DNA from: Microbacterium sp. cx-55
GTDB lineage: Bacteria > Actinomycetota > Actinomycetes > Actinomycetales > Microbacteriaceae
Reading direction: 5' to 3'
Length of the DNA stretch: 64,000 nucleotides
Assembly (NCBI RefSeq): GCF_021117345.1
Contig: NZ_CP088261.1
Coordinates: 558,001-622,000, forward strand
The number at the start of each line of letters is the position of its first letter. Position 1 is the first letter of the stretch. Below the pieces are notes generated by a model that was not told where the DNA came from, did not search any database, and was given only the letters and a program-made list of their open reading frames with translations. Made by a program: the position numbers and the translations under genes. This document shows positions 16,707-25,041 of the stretch, in pieces.

Positions 16707-18182
16707 CTACCGGGAGTCTGCGACCTGGATCGCGGCTCGTCGGGTGCGGACGTCGAGCTTGTGATAGATGGCGCGGATGTGCGTTTTGACCGTCGGGTAG
16801 CCGATGTCCATTCGCGTGGCGATCTCTTCGGCGGTCATCGTGGTGCGGAGGTAGGCGAGCACCTCGCGTTCCCGCGGGGTCAGGATTCCGGTGACGAGCC
16901 GCGAGAGGGTGTCGCGTTGCGCGAAGATCGCGCGCAGGAGCGGGTCGTGCGGCGACCCTCGTTTCGCGTGCGCGGCGAGAAGATCGCCGACCGTCGGGTC
17001 GGACGTGAGGAAGGGCGCCAGAACGCCCTCCCGCGCGGCCAGCTCCAGGGCGCGGTCGAGATACTCGTGCGCCTGTCGTCCGCGACCGGATGCGGCGCTG
17101 AGCACGGCCGAGGTGACTAGCGTGCTCACGAGCGCGTACTGCGGGAGAGGCATCGCGGCGGCGAGGGCAAGCGCCTGTCGGGCACGGTCGAACTCGTCGA
17201 GCCGCGCGTAGAGCTCGCCGAGGAGAGCGTGTGCGACGGCCGCTCCGGTTCGCACCAGGGCGGGAGCGGCGATCGCCAGCGCCCGCTCGTCGCGCCCCTC
17301 GGCGTGCGCGAGCCAGGCGCCGACGACGCTTCGCAGCGTGCCCCAGGAGATGCCGTGTTTGTCGGCCGCGCTGACGCCCTGCAGGAGACGCGCTGCCTCG
17401 GGGTAACGCTCCGCCCGCCCCAGGGCGATCAGGCTCAACGTCAGGTAGAGCCGGGCCTGCGCCTCGAAATCGTTGCCGGGGCTTCCCTCGACGACGATCG
17501 AGTCCAGAAGTCGAACGGCCTCCGGAAAGTCGCCGCGCCAGAACGCGATGGTTCCGCGGTTGGACTGCGGCAGGCCGCCCTCGAAGCGATCCCAGTCACT
17601 CTGCCGGGGCGCGGTGGGGAGCCCGTCGAGAATCCGCTCAGCCTCGGTGAAGGCGCCCGCCTGGGTGAGCGCGAATGCGAGGTTCGACTGCGCGAGCCGA
17701 AACGTCTCCTCGCGCGACTGCAGGCGCGCCTCGTCGCTGGCGGAGCGCAGAAGAGTGATCGCGTCGGCGAAGTTCCGCCGAAGACGCACTTCCGTCCAGC
17801 CGAGCAGGAACAGCGCGGACGGGTAGTCGTCTTCCGGTCCGCACTGGGCGAGGGCGTCGCGCGCGCGATCTGCGGTGGCCGCCTTCGTGGCGTTGTCGGG
17901 CGCGAGGAGAAGGGTCGTGAAGCACACGACGAAGTCGTCCGCGGCGACGCGCATCCCCTGCCCGCGGAGGAATGCGGCGCCGTGCTGATCGCCGGCCAGA
18001 TCTCTGCAGCACGCCCGGATCAGCAGGATGTGCGGGTCGTGGCCGTCGGGAAACTCGATGCAGAGCTCTTCGAGCTCGCTCGTCCGAGACTCCAGCACGA
18101 GGCGAAGCCAGTTCCGCCGCAGAAGACGAGCCGCGGCCTCGGTCCTCCCGGCGGAGAGTTCCCGGCGCACGGCGTCGATCAT
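16707..18182 (-). CDS. LuxR-family regulator with TPR-like sensor region
   Basis: A 491-residue regulator. A C-terminal LuxR/GerE helix-turn-helix (about residues 427-487) reads LTPREREVLAYL, AEEIATRM and PTVKTHIRAIYHKL. The preceding 400 residues are alpha-helical pairs resembling TPR/MalT-type repeats (for example FRLAQSNLAFALTQAGAFTEAERIL). Unlike full LAL/MalT regulators it lacks an N-terminal P-loop ATPase, so it looks like a shortened member. The ATG at 18182 is preferred over an ATG 14 codons upstream because the helical repeat starts there. It diverges from the SulP transporter operon, which it may control. Confidence 0.85.
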   Translation of the reverse strand: MIDAVRRELSAGRTEAAARLLRRNWLRLVLESRTSELEELCIEFPDGHDPHILLIRACCRDLAGDQHGAAFLRGQGMRVAADDFVVCFTTLLLAPDNATKAATADRARDALAQCGPEDDYPSALFLLGWTEVRLRRNFADAITLLRSASDEARLQSREETFRLAQSNLAFALTQAGAFTEAERILDGLPTAPRQSDWDRFEGGLPQSNRGTIAFWRGDFPEAVRLLDSIVVEGSPGNDFEAQARLYLTLSLIALGRAERYPEAARLLQGVSAADKHGISWGTLRSVVGAWLAHAEGRDERALAIAAPALVRTGAAVAHALLGELYARLDEFDRARQALALAAAMPLPQYALVSTLVTSAVLSAASGRGRQAHEYLDRALELAAREGVLAPFLTSDPTVGDLLAAHAKRGSPHDPLLRAIFAQRDTLSRLVTGILTPREREVLAYLRTTMTAEEIATRMDIGYPTVKTHIRAIYHKLDVRTRRAAIQVADSR

Positions 18183-18224
18183 GGCTCTCAGAGTATCGCC
18201 GCACCGCGTCCCGGCCGGGCGCAC

Positions 18225-18257
18225 GCGTCACATAACCCGGGCGCGCGCGTCACAAAC
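18225..18257. promoter_or_regulatory. Paired direct repeats between the LuxR regulator and the SulP gene
   Basis: GCGTCACATAAC (18225-18236) and GCGTCACAAAC (18247-18257) are direct repeats spaced 22 bp centre to centre, two helical turns, so a regulator could bind both on one DNA face. They lie in the divergent gap. The neighbouring LuxR protein is an obvious candidate, but that is inferred. Confidence 0.4.
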
Positions 18258-18325
18258 AACGCCGCCTCATCCGAGAAGGATGAGAGTGCCCGTTCCGGCA
18301 CCCCGCAGTCGGGATTATTGCCCCG

Positions 18326-19987
18326 ATGCGAGTTCTCATTCCGGGCCTGAACCGGCACAACGTGGCGGGCGAACTCCTCGCCGGCGTGACGTTGGTCGCG
18401 ATCGCGATCCCGTTGAACATCGGCTACGCGCAGATCGCCGGGCTGCCCGCATCCGCGGGTCTGTACGCCCTCGTGGTTCCCGCCCTGGTGTGGGCGCTGC
18501 TGGCGTCATCGCGGCAGCTGGTGGTGTCGTCGGATGCGGCGTCGGCGTCGCTGGTCGCGTCGTCGCTCGGGGGCCTGGCCGTCGCGGGCTCGCAGAGCTA
18601 CGCGGTCATGGCGTTGGCGCAAGCGGTCATCTGCGGGGTCGTCTTCCTGTTGATGGCGGTGTTTCGGCTCGGCTTCCTGGCGACCTTCCTGTCGAAGCCG
18701 ATCCTGGTCGGTTTCGTCGGCGGACTCTCGCTCGACATCCTCGTCTCGCAGGTCGCGAAGGCGCTGGGCGTGCACGTCGATTCCGGCGCGGAGTTCACGG
18801 CGAAGGTCGTGGCTCTCGCGACCGGCCTCGCGGACGCCAACCCGTGGTCGATGCTCATCGCGGGGAGCGCCGCCGCGATCCTTCTGATCGGACAGCGGCT
18901 CTTTCGCGCCGTCCCGTGGGCGCTCGTCGTCATGGTCGCGGCCACCTCGGCCGTGGCGCTGACGCACGCCGATGCGGCCGGGGTGCAGGTGCTCGGTGCG
19001 GTACCCGCGGGGCCTCCGGATCTGACGTGGCCGGTGCTGGATGCGGCGCAGTGGCTGGTGCTCGTGCCCTCGGCCCTGGCTCTCGCGATGGTCGCTTCGG
19101 CCGAAGGCCTGCTCGTCTCCCGCTCCTACGGCGAGAAGCACCAGTACGCCACGCGGCCGAATCGCGATCTGTTCGCCTTCGGCGTCGCGAGCATCGCCGC
19201 GGGGGCGAGCGGATCGTTCGCGCTCGGGGCCTCGACGAGCCGCACCGCGGCGATGGACCGTGCGGGATCGCGCACGCAGTTGCCCTCGCTCGTCCTCGCC
19301 GGCGGCACCCTCCTGCTGCTCCTGTTCGGTACCGACCTGCTCGCCGAGATTCCGGCGCCCGCCATCGGCGCGATCGTCGGCGTCGCGATCCTGCCGTTGC
19401 TCGGTTTCCGAGAGCTCCGCCGACTGTGGCGGCTCTCGCGGTTCGAGTTCTGGATCGCCGTCGTGTGCTTCGTCGTCACGCTCACGGTCGGGTCGATCGC
19501 CGGCATCGTCGTGGCGTTCGTGCTCGCGTTGATCAATCTCGCGCGGCGGGCCGCGACCCCGACGATCGACGTGCTCGCCGACGACGGAAATCCCGCCCAC
19601 GCGCTCGTCGAGGGCACGACGGCAGGCCAGACCACCGCGGCCGGGACCATCATCATCCGGATGGCGGCGCCCTTGTTCTTCGCGAACGGAGCCGTGTTCA
19701 CGCAGGCGGTGAAGTCCGCGATCACGGATGCGGGCGGCCCGGACGACGTCCTCCGTCTCGTCGTCGATATGGAGGCCGTCACCGACGTCGATGTCACCGG
19801 CGCCGACGAGTTCGATGGTCTGCGCACCTGGCTTGCCGCCGCGCGGATCGAGCTCGAGTTCAGCCGGGTGCGCAGCAATGCGCGGGCGCGTCTCGCCCGA
19901 TTCGGTGTCGTCCGCGCGGGCGACACGGTGTTTTCGACCAATCGCGCCGCCGCATCCGCTTCGCTCGCATCTTCGGAAGGAAACTGA
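18326..19987 (+). CDS. SulP-family anion transporter with STAS domain
   Basis: A 553-residue transporter of the SLC26/SulP group. Residues about 1-400 contain 10-12 hydrophobic helices with family patterns (GLYALVVPALVWALLASSRQ near the N-terminus; GASTSRTAAM in the core). A C-terminal STAS domain spans about 440-545 (RMAAPLFFANGAVF, VVDMEAVTDVDVTGAD). Substrates in the family include sulfate, bicarbonate and other anions; none can be assigned here. The ATG at 18326 has no clear Shine-Dalgarno sequence, and a GATTAT hexamer 7 nt upstream may give a leaderless mRNA. Five to six more genes follow on the same strand. Confidence 0.9.
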   Translation: MRVLIPGLNRHNVAGELLAGVTLVAIAIPLNIGYAQIAGLPASAGLYALVVPALVWALLASSRQLVVSSDAASASLVASSLGGLAVAGSQSYAVMALAQAVICGVVFLLMAVFRLGFLATFLSKPILVGFVGGLSLDILVSQVAKALGVHVDSGAEFTAKVVALATGLADANPWSMLIAGSAAAILLIGQRLFRAVPWALVVMVAATSAVALTHADAAGVQVLGAVPAGPPDLTWPVLDAAQWLVLVPSALALAMVASAEGLLVSRSYGEKHQYATRPNRDLFAFGVASIAAGASGSFALGASTSRTAAMDRAGSRTQLPSLVLAGGTLLLLLFGTDLLAEIPAPAIGAIVGVAILPLLGFRELRRLWRLSRFEFWIAVVCFVVTLTVGSIAGIVVAFVLALINLARRAATPTIDVLADDGNPAHALVEGTTAGQTTAAGTIIIRMAAPLFFANGAVFTQAVKSAITDAGGPDDVLRLVVDMEAVTDVDVTGADEFDGLRTWLAAARIELEFSRVRSNARARLARFGVVRAGDTVFSTNRAAASASLASSEGN

Positions 19988-19989
19988 CC

Positions 19990-20667
19990 GTGCTGAGTCC
20001 TGTCATCGGTGAGCTGCTTCCGCTCACCCTCGCCATCGCGGTGAGCCCGTTGACGATCGTGGCGGTCATCCTGATGCTGCTCTCGCCGAATGCGCGCCGG
20101 ACCGGTCCGGGCTTTCTCATCGGCTGGACGCTCGGGGTCACGACCCCCGTCGTCGTCTTCGTGCTCATCGCGAGCGCGCTGGCCCCGCAGGGTGATTCCG
20201 ACGGGCCCGATGTCGTGCGCGCCGTCGTGCAGTTCGTGCTCGCCGCTCTTCTTCTTCTTCTGGCCGTCGCGCAGTGGCGCCGTCGGCCGCAGGCCGGTGA
20301 AGAGCCGGCGCTCCCGAAGTGGATGGCGGCGATCGATTCGTTCACGTTCGGCCGTGCGTTCGGTCTGGGTCTGCTGCTCTCTGTTCCGCGCCCCAAGAAC
20401 CTCCTTGTCGCGGCGAGCGCCAGCGTGATCATCGCCGGAGCGGGGGTGCCGATCGGGGCGGAGGTCGTCGCGATCGCCGTGTTCGTGCTGTGCGCGGTGT
20501 CGACCGTGCTCATCCCGGTCGTTGCCTTCCTCGTCGCGGCTGACCGACTGCGGCAGCCCATGGAGGCCCTCCGCCGGTGGCTCGCCCGAGAGAACGTGGT
20601 GATCACCACGGTGCTCCTCGTGGTCATCGGAGTACTGATGCTCGGTAAAGGCATCGGCTCGCTCTGA
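19990..20667 (+). CDS. GAP (Sap/LysE-like) family membrane protein
   Basis: A 225-residue, six-helix membrane protein similar to the GAP/Sap group, relatives of the mycobacterial sulfolipid-addressing protein. The start motif PLTLAIAVSPLTIVAVILML and the central SVPRPKNLLVAASA segment are typical. The GTG at 19990 lies 2 nt after the SulP stop and has AAGGAAA 7-12 nt upstream, so the two genes are co-translated. The frame is open far upstream in the SulP gene but is only a shadow there. The transported substrate is unknown. Confidence 0.75.
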   Translation: MLSPVIGELLPLTLAIAVSPLTIVAVILMLLSPNARRTGPGFLIGWTLGVTTPVVVFVLIASALAPQGDSDGPDVVRAVVQFVLAALLLLLAVAQWRRRPQAGEEPALPKWMAAIDSFTFGRAFGLGLLLSVPRPKNLLVAASASVIIAGAGVPIGAEVVAIAVFVLCAVSTVLIPVVAFLVAADRLRQPMEALRRWLARENVVITTVLLVVIGVLMLGKGIGSL

Positions 20668-20720
20668 ACCCCTCGCGCGCTGCGACGCAGCGTGTTACCC
20701 GAATCGAAAGGAAATCGCAC

Positions 20721-21095
20721 ATGCAATTCTGGGACATCCTCGGCTGGATGCTGTGGTCTGTGGTCTTCGTCAGCTACCTGTTCGCCCTCTTCGCGATCGT
20801 CGGCGATCTGTTCCGCGATCACGCGCTCAGCGGGTGGTGGAAGGCCGTCTGGATTCTGTTCCTGATCTTCGTTCCGCTCCTAACGGCGCTCGTCTACCTC
20901 ATCGCCCGCGGGTCGGGCATGGCGGCGCGCAGCGACCGGGCCGCGCGATCCGCGCAGACGGCGGCCGAGTCGTACATCCGCGAGGTCGCCGGGCGCAGCC
21001 CCAGCGACGAGATCGCGGCGGCGGCGGCTCTGCGGGACGCCGGCTCGATCAGCCCGGACGAGTTCGCGGTCCTGAAGGCGAAGGCGCTGGCATGA
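20721..21095 (+). CDS. PLDc_N-type membrane protein with SHOCT tail
   Basis: A 124-residue protein with two N-terminal helices (about 5-28 and 38-62) of the phospholipase-D N-terminal-like type (WWKAVWILFLIFVPLLTALVYLIARG) and a C-terminal SHOCT motif (about 95-123; EIAAAAALRDAGSISPDEFAVLKAKAL). SHOCT is a short two-helix element thought to mediate oligomerisation. The ATG follows AAAGGAAA. The next gene is also a SHOCT protein, so the pair may associate. Confidence 0.75.
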   Translation: MQFWDILGWMLWSVVFVSYLFALFAIVGDLFRDHALSGWWKAVWILFLIFVPLLTALVYLIARGSGMAARSDRAARSAQTAAESYIREVAGRSPSDEIAAAAALRDAGSISPDEFAVLKAKALA

Positions 21096-21128
21096 CCGCC
21101 TTCTCCGCACCCGGGATGGTGATCTGAC

Positions 21129-21407
21129 GTGGCGTTCCTGCGCAGGGTCGGGCGTCCTGGCCTGATCGGGCTCGCGGCGCGCACGGCCGTCGTCGCGGGC
21201 ACGGCCACCGCGGTGAGCGGAGGAATCGCCGCTCACCAGCAGAAGAAGGCGCACGACGAGTTCGAGGCCGAACAACACGCGGCCGAGCAGCCGGCGGCCG
21301 CATCCGTCGACCTCGTCGCCGAACTGCAGAAGCTCGGCGACCTGCGCGCCGCGGGCGTGCTGGACGACGCCGAATTCGCCGCCGCGAAAGCGCGTCTGCT
21401 CCATTGA
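21129..21407 (+). CDS. Small SHOCT-domain protein
   Basis: A 92-residue protein beginning at a GTG. A basic N-terminus leads into a mildly hydrophobic Ala/Gly-rich helix (about 12-35), then a charged linker and a terminal SHOCT motif (LVAELQKLGDLRAAGVLDDAEF, then AAAKARLLH). It is the second SHOCT protein in this operon. Its role is unknown. Confidence 0.7.
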   Translation: MAFLRRVGRPGLIGLAARTAVVAGTATAVSGGIAAHQQKKAHDEFEAEQHAAEQPAAASVDLVAELQKLGDLRAAGVLDDAEFAAAKARLLH

Positions 21408-21462
21408 CCCCGGGCGGGGGTGCCGTGCGTCGGCGCCCCCGCCTACCGAAAGAAGGAACCCC

Positions 21463-22404
21463 GTGACTGCCATCCCCGTCAATGTCGTGAACTTCGCCCG
21501 CGCCGAGACCGACCTCATGTTCGCGCGGCTCGCCGCGGGTGTGGGGGTCGGGGTGTGGAACCACACCTACGAGCTGAAGCCGCTCGACGATCAGCCCATC
21601 ATTCGCCAGAACCGCGACACGCTCTACAGCAGCGCGATCGTCGACGTTCGGGACGGCGTGACCGTCACGCTCCCCGATACCGGCGATCGTTACATCTCCG
21701 TGTGGGTGATCAGCCAGGACCACTACGGTCCGGTGATCCTTCGCGACCCCGGCACGCACGTGCTCACCCGCGAGCTGGTCGGCACCGATTACGCCGCGCT
21801 CATCGTGCGCATCCTCGTCGACCCGAACAGTCCCGACGACGTCGCCGAGGTGAACGCGCTGCAGAATGCGCTGCGCATCGACGGCGGCGGTGCGGGCGCG
21901 TTCCCGCTGCCCGAGTACGACGAACCGTCGCAGACCGAAACGCGTGACGCGATCCTCACGCTCGCGCGGGGTGTCAGCAAGTACGACCACTCCTTCGGCA
22001 CCGAGGCGGAGGTCGACCCGATCCTGCACCTGCTCGGCACCGCGTCGGGGTGGGGTGGCCTGCCCGAGTACGAGGCGACGTACGTCAGCGTCGACGAGGG
22101 CCTTCCCGTTGACGAGTACCGCCTCCGGCTCAAAGATGTACCCGTGGAAGCGTTCTGGTCCGTGTCGCTGTACAACGCGGCGGGTTACTTCGAAGAGAAC
22201 GCGCTCCGCGTCAACAGCATCAACAGTCTCACGGCGACGCCGGATGCGGATGGTGCGGTCAGCATCCGGTTCGGCGTGCAGCTCGACGGCGCCGACAACG
22301 CGCTGCCGATCATGCCGGGCTGGAACTATGTGCTGCGCCTGTACCGCCCGCTCCCGTCCGTTCTCGACGGCACGTGGACGCCGCCGCGTCCCGAAGTGAT
22401 CTGA
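21463..22404 (+). CDS. DUF1254/DUF1214-type protein
   Basis: A 313-residue soluble protein starting at a GTG preceded by AGAAGGAAC. The N-terminal half matches DUF1254 (FARAETDLMF, NRDTLYSSAIVDV, YISVWVISQDHYGPV). The C-terminal part matches DUF1214 (FWSVSLYNAAGYFEENAL, ending in the typical GWNYVLRLYRPLPSVLDGTW). The short form without a signal peptide is cytoplasmic. The biochemical role of the family is not established. Confidence 0.8.
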   Translation: MTAIPVNVVNFARAETDLMFARLAAGVGVGVWNHTYELKPLDDQPIIRQNRDTLYSSAIVDVRDGVTVTLPDTGDRYISVWVISQDHYGPVILRDPGTHVLTRELVGTDYAALIVRILVDPNSPDDVAEVNALQNALRIDGGGAGAFPLPEYDEPSQTETRDAILTLARGVSKYDHSFGTEAEVDPILHLLGTASGWGGLPEYEATYVSVDEGLPVDEYRLRLKDVPVEAFWSVSLYNAAGYFEENALRVNSINSLTATPDADGAVSIRFGVQLDGADNALPIMPGWNYVLRLYRPLPSVLDGTWTPPRPEVI

Positions 22405-22410
22405 CCGCTC

Positions 22411-23775
22411 ATGGAATCGACGACCGAGCAACTGCGCGCACAGCTGGCCGATCTGCAGACGGCGAATGACGCGCTGCGCCGCGAGCTCGCGCAGGAGCGC
22501 TCCGGCACGCGCCCCGAGCGGCCGGCCCGTGCCGCACGCACGGCCTGGGGGTGGGCAGTGCTCTCGGCGGTCTTGATCACGGTGGGGGCGGTGGTCGCGC
22601 CGGTCGCCGTGGTCTCGGCGTGGGCGAATCACGATCTCACTGACACGGCGTACTTCGTCGACACGTTCGCCCCGCTGGCGGATGACCCGGCGGTGCAGGA
22701 CTTCGTCGCTGCGGAGGCCGTGACCGCGATCGAGTCGGCACTCGACATCGAGGCGCTTGCCGACGATCTCTTCTCCGGGCTGGCCGGCCTCGACATCGAC
22801 CCGCGCGCAAAAGCGGCGCTGGGGTTGCTGCAGGCGCCGGCCGTCGCCGGGGTCGAGGGGATGATCCAGCGCACGGTGACCGAGTTCGTTCGCTCCGACG
22901 CCTTCTCGCAGGTGTGGCGACAAGCCCTGACCGCCGCCCACACGCAGTTGGTCAACACCGCGACGGGCCAGGCGGATGCGGTGATCACGATCGGTGAGAA
23001 CCAGGAGGTCAGCCTGCAGCTCGGGCCGATCATCGAGTCCGTGAAGCAGCGCCTGCTCGACAACGGCTTCGCCCTAGCCGACCGCATCCCGACGATCTCG
23101 CGAACGATCGTGATCGCGGAGTCCAGCTCGGCCGCGAGCTACGTCGCGCTCTACCAGGTCGTGGTCGCCGTGGGTGTCTGGCTTCCCTGGGTCGGGTTGC
23201 TGCTCCTGGCCGCTGGCGTGCTCGTTGCGCGTCGCCGTTCGCTCGCCCTGCTGTGGGCATCGGGTGCGCTGCTGCTGTCGATGGTGTTGGTGGGCGGCGG
23301 CATCGGCGTCGGAGAGAATCTCTTCGCGGTGGAGGTCGCATCCGCTATCCCGCACGATGCGGCGGTCGCTCTCTACGCGGGCATCCTCGGGTTCGTTTCG
23401 AGCATGGTCGTGGTGGTCGGGGTGCTGGCGGCGACCGTGTTCGTGGTGACGTTGTTCGCGGGCCCGTGGCAGTGGGCCCGCACGGTGCGGGGTCTCGGTG
23501 CGTCGGGGCTGGCCGCCATCCGCAACCGCGCCGAGGCGCACGGCATCACCACGGGACGCACCGGCGAGTGGCTGTACCGGTGGCGGATGCCGCTTCGCAT
23601 CGCCGTCGCGGCACTGTGTGCGGCGTTCATCGTGTTCACCCGACCGCTCACGCCGGGGATGATCGTGTGGACCGCCGTGATCGGAGTGTGCGTCATCGGG
23701 GTGATGAGCGTGGCCTCCCGGCCGATAGCAGCGGACCCCGTGCGTGAGACGGAACGACAGAAGGAGATCGCATGA
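22411..23775 (+). CDS. Conserved actinobacterial integral membrane protein
   Basis: A 454-residue protein. Residues 1-30 form a coiled coil (TEQLRAQLADLQTANDALRR). One helix follows (about 48-70), then an extracytoplasmic domain of about 170 residues. Five further helices lie between about 245 and 440, in pairs separated by short loops. It begins 6 bp after the DUF1254 stop, and its last codons overlap the phosphatase gene by 4 nt. No enzymatic motif is visible. Similar proteins are widespread in Actinobacteria without assigned function. Confidence 0.65.
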   Translation: MESTTEQLRAQLADLQTANDALRRELAQERSGTRPERPARAARTAWGWAVLSAVLITVGAVVAPVAVVSAWANHDLTDTAYFVDTFAPLADDPAVQDFVAAEAVTAIESALDIEALADDLFSGLAGLDIDPRAKAALGLLQAPAVAGVEGMIQRTVTEFVRSDAFSQVWRQALTAAHTQLVNTATGQADAVITIGENQEVSLQLGPIIESVKQRLLDNGFALADRIPTISRTIVIAESSSAASYVALYQVVVAVGVWLPWVGLLLLAAGVLVARRRSLALLWASGALLLSMVLVGGGIGVGENLFAVEVASAIPHDAAVALYAGILGFVSSMVVVVGVLAATVFVVTLFAGPWQWARTVRGLGASGLAAIRNRAEAHGITTGRTGEWLYRWRMPLRIAVAALCAAFIVFTRPLTPGMIVWTAVIGVCVIGVMSVASRPIAADPVRETERQKEIA

Positions 23776-24566
23776 CGGGCGAGCCCAGCCGGAGAGTGCA
23801 GATTCAGAGCGCTCCCAACCTCCGTGATCTCGGCGGCCTTGTCACTCCCGACGGGCCGACCAAGAGCGGAGTCGTGTACCGGTCGGCGACGCTGTCTTCG
23901 CTGACGGATGCGGACGCGTCGGCCCTCGCCGCCCTGGGCGTGCGGACGGTCTACGACCTGCGCACCGCCGACGAGGTGCAGGCTGCCCCCGACCGCCTGC
24001 CGGAACAGATCGAGCGCGTCCCGCTCGACGTGCTCGCCGACAGTTCGCTCAGCGTCGCGGCGCGGCTGGGAGACCTCTCGGGAGATCCGCGGGCATTCGC
24101 GGCGTCGCTCGCCGGGGGTCAGGCCGAGCGCCTCTTCGAGGAGACCTACCGCGATCTGGTGCGGCTTCCGTCGGCGCTTGCGGGGTATCGCGCGTTCTTG
24201 CTCGGGCTGCTCGATGAGAGCCGCGAGGGAGCAGCGCTGTTCCACTGCACCACCGGGAAGGACCGCACGGGGTGGGCGGCCGCCTCGCTCCTGTCGGTCG
24301 CGGGGGTCGGCGCAGACGATGTGTATGCGGACTACCTGCAGACCAACACCGATCTGCTTCCCGCGCTCGAGCCGGTGTTCCGCCAAGCGGAGGAGCACGG
24401 CGTGGATCGTGAGGTGCTGATGCCGGTGCTCGGGGTGCGCGAGAGCTACCTGGATGCGGCGTTCGCTCAGATGCGCGCGCAGTTCGGAACGATCGAGGGG
24501 TACGCGACGGATGGCCTGGGCCTGAGCGGCGACGAGCTCGCCCGGCTGCGCGCCCTGCTCGTCTGA
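23772..24566 (+). CDS. Tyrosine/lipid phosphatase, PTPLP type (Y_phosphatase3)
   Basis: A 264-residue protein phosphatase. The active-site loop is HCTTGKDRTG (Cys159, Arg165; CX5R), the variant with a Lys typical of atypical bacterial PTPs that can also act on phosphoinositides. NLRDLGG near the N-terminus and VYRSATLSSL are further family marks. It overlaps the membrane protein by ATGA, so it is translationally coupled and ends the operon. Its target is unknown; the BY-kinase-type protein at 63 kb is one possible phosphotyrosine source, but that is speculation. Confidence 0.88.
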   Translation: MTGEPSRRVQIQSAPNLRDLGGLVTPDGPTKSGVVYRSATLSSLTDADASALAALGVRTVYDLRTADEVQAAPDRLPEQIERVPLDVLADSSLSVAARLGDLSGDPRAFAASLAGGQAERLFEETYRDLVRLPSALAGYRAFLLGLLDESREGAALFHCTTGKDRTGWAAASLLSVAGVGADDVYADYLQTNTDLLPALEPVFRQAEEHGVDREVLMPVLGVRESYLDAAFAQMRAQFGTIEGYATDGLGLSGDELARLRALLV

Positions 24567-24639
24567 ACCGCGGCGGCGCGCGAAAAGGGGCTCCGGGGTC
24601 TGCACGCCCACGGGGGCCCTCGCCTCGCTCCCGACTGCT

Positions 24640-24935
24640 CGAGGTTCTGGTCGTCGAGCATCTGAGTGATGAGCACCGCGCAAGCCGCGAGCCGCGTGCC
24701 GCGAGCCGCGTGCCGCGAGCCGCGAGCCGCGATGTGCGTGCCGCAAGCCGCGTGCCGCGAGTCGCGTGCCGCGTGCCGCGTGCCGAGTGCCGAGTGCCGA
24801 GTGCCGAGTGCTGCGTGCTGCGTGCTGCGTGCTGCGTGCCGTGTGCCGTGTGCCGCTGGCCGCGAGCCCCCGGCCGCGAGCCGCGAGCCGCGAGCCGCGA
24901 GGTGTGCGCGCCCGTGGGTCCGGCCCACGCCGGCG
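24640..24935 (-). pseudogene. Amidase gene fragment split by a heptanucleotide array
   Basis: Two short pieces on the minus strand match the intact dockerin-amidase gene (28090-30009). Bases 24901-24935 encode AWAGPTGAHTSRLAA, against AWAGPTGTHTTQLAA in the intact protein. Bases 24640-24683 encode AVLITQMLDDQNLEQ, against KVLVTQMLDGQNLDA. In the intact gene these segments are contiguous; here 217 bp of 7-bp repeats lie between them and put them in different frames. No other part of the amidase is recognisable nearby. This is a relic, not an expressed gene. Confidence 0.7.
24684..24900. repeat. Tandem array of 31 heptanucleotides
   Basis: Reading from 24684 the sequence divides exactly into 31 units of 7 bp: mainly GCCGCGA and GCCGCGT, then blocks of GCCGAGT (4), GCTGCGT (4) and GCCGTGT (2), then GCCGCGA again. 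Blocks of identical variants side by side are the mark of slippage or unequal exchange. The likely seed is the Ala-Ala coding stretch present in the intact amidase gene at the same place. Confidence 0.95.
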
Positions 24936-25041
24936 CCCTGCCCCTGCTCCCATCCCACGCCCCGCCCTGCACAGGCGGATGTTCCGCCGCCAGCGCTGTT
25001 GACGCCGGTCAGTTCCGAGATGTGCGACTCCTGTATGCCAC

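Noticed and set aside
18028..19989. 879-residue open frame overlapping the SulP gene
   Set aside because: Only its 3' part from 19990 is a real gene; the rest is an out-of-frame Arg-rich shadow of SulP.
21092..21127. Tiny 11-codon ORF between the two SHOCT genes
   Set aside because: It has no ribosome site of note and no features; chance is the simplest explanation.
24684..24900. CRISPR array
   Set aside because: Units are 7 bp and contiguous with no spacers; it is a simple tandem array.
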